DNA of 5,481 bases. Source: an uncultured Clostridia bacterium. Its GTDB lineage: Bacteria; Bacillota; Clostridia; TANB77; CAG-508. The first letter of the stretch is position 1. Every line of letters starts with the position of its first letter. The position numbers were made by a program, and so were the translations under genes. The notes below the pieces were generated by a model. The model ran no database searches. It was given only the letters and a program-made list of their open reading frames with translations, and was not told the origin of the DNA. The stretch spans positions 1-5,481 of the forward strand of contig CAKPPL010000077.1 of the NCBI GenBank assembly GCA_934177555.1. The letters run 5' to 3'. Below, piece after piece: positions 5,407-5,481 of the stretch.

Positions 5407-5481
5407 ATGGAAAAAACAAATGTTATGAGAATATTAGAGCAAAAGAAAATAAAATATAATGAATATTTTTATGGAGATACA
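5407..5481 (+). CDS. ybaK: Cys-tRNA(Pro) deacylase, YbaK/EbsC family (3' end outside window)
   Basis: Editing enzyme that hydrolyses cysteine wrongly attached to tRNA(Pro) by prolyl-tRNA synthetase, acting in trans in the cytoplasm. Only the first 25 codons are present, out of about 155-160 expected. They match the characteristic start of the family, KTNVMRILEQKKIKYNEYFY, where KTNVMRxLxxxxIxY is strongly conserved. The catalytic lysine and remaining fold are beyond the window. GGAGGT at 5393-5398 sits 8 bases before ATG 5407 and confirms the start. The 151-base gap to the preceding gene carries the TTGAAYGA repeat array and TATAAT at 5325-5330 without a good -35, so separate transcription is possible but not shown. 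The assignment rests on a short stretch and is likely rather than certain. Confidence 0.78.
   Translation, partial: MEKTNVMRILEQKKIKYNEYFYGDT

Overview
The window is very AT-rich, all seven intact or partial genes and one gene remnant lie on the plus strand, and the gene content is that of an endospore-forming low-GC Bacillota, most likely an anaerobic Clostridia member. The main evidence is a yabP-yabQ-divIC sporulation/division cluster, strong Shine-Dalgarno sites, AGA/ATA/TTA-rich codon use and a clostridial-type membrane iron-sulfur protein. I cannot place it to genus.

Layout. 1-806 is the 3' end of valS (valyl-tRNA synthetase), closed by an intrinsic terminator. 947-2029 is a probable operon: yabP and yabQ (spore coat/cortex morphogenesis), then a DivIC/FtsB-type division protein, closed by a terminator that overlaps its stop codon. 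2134-3486 is a complete rho (transcription termination factor) with all key ATPase residues, probably with its own promoter inside the preceding terminator, and again with a terminator starting in its stop codon. 3563-3814 is a chimeric remnant of a two-component system: the first third of a response regulator runs in frame into the ATP-binding domain of a histidine kinase, so the phospho-acceptor Asp, output domain, sensor and phospho-acceptor His are all gone. 3933-4232 is an orphan 99-residue protein with its own good sigma-A promoter and terminator and a codon use unlike its neighbours. 4416-5255 is a six-helix membrane protein with two C-terminal 4Fe-4S clusters (NapH/CcoG-like architecture). 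5407 to the end is the first 25 codons of a YbaK/EbsC-type Cys-tRNA(Pro) deacylase, preceded by a small array of TTGAAYGA repeats.

The left two thirds (translation, sporulation, division, termination) is ordinary core chromosome. The stretch from about 3490 to 4415 looks like a local scar: a collapsed two-component system followed by an unrecognised, compositionally different gene. I see no RNA gene, CRISPR array, insertion sequence or phage module. I do not see a convincing new multi-gene system; the most unusual items are the fused two-component remnant, the orphan gene and the repeat array before the deacylase gene.
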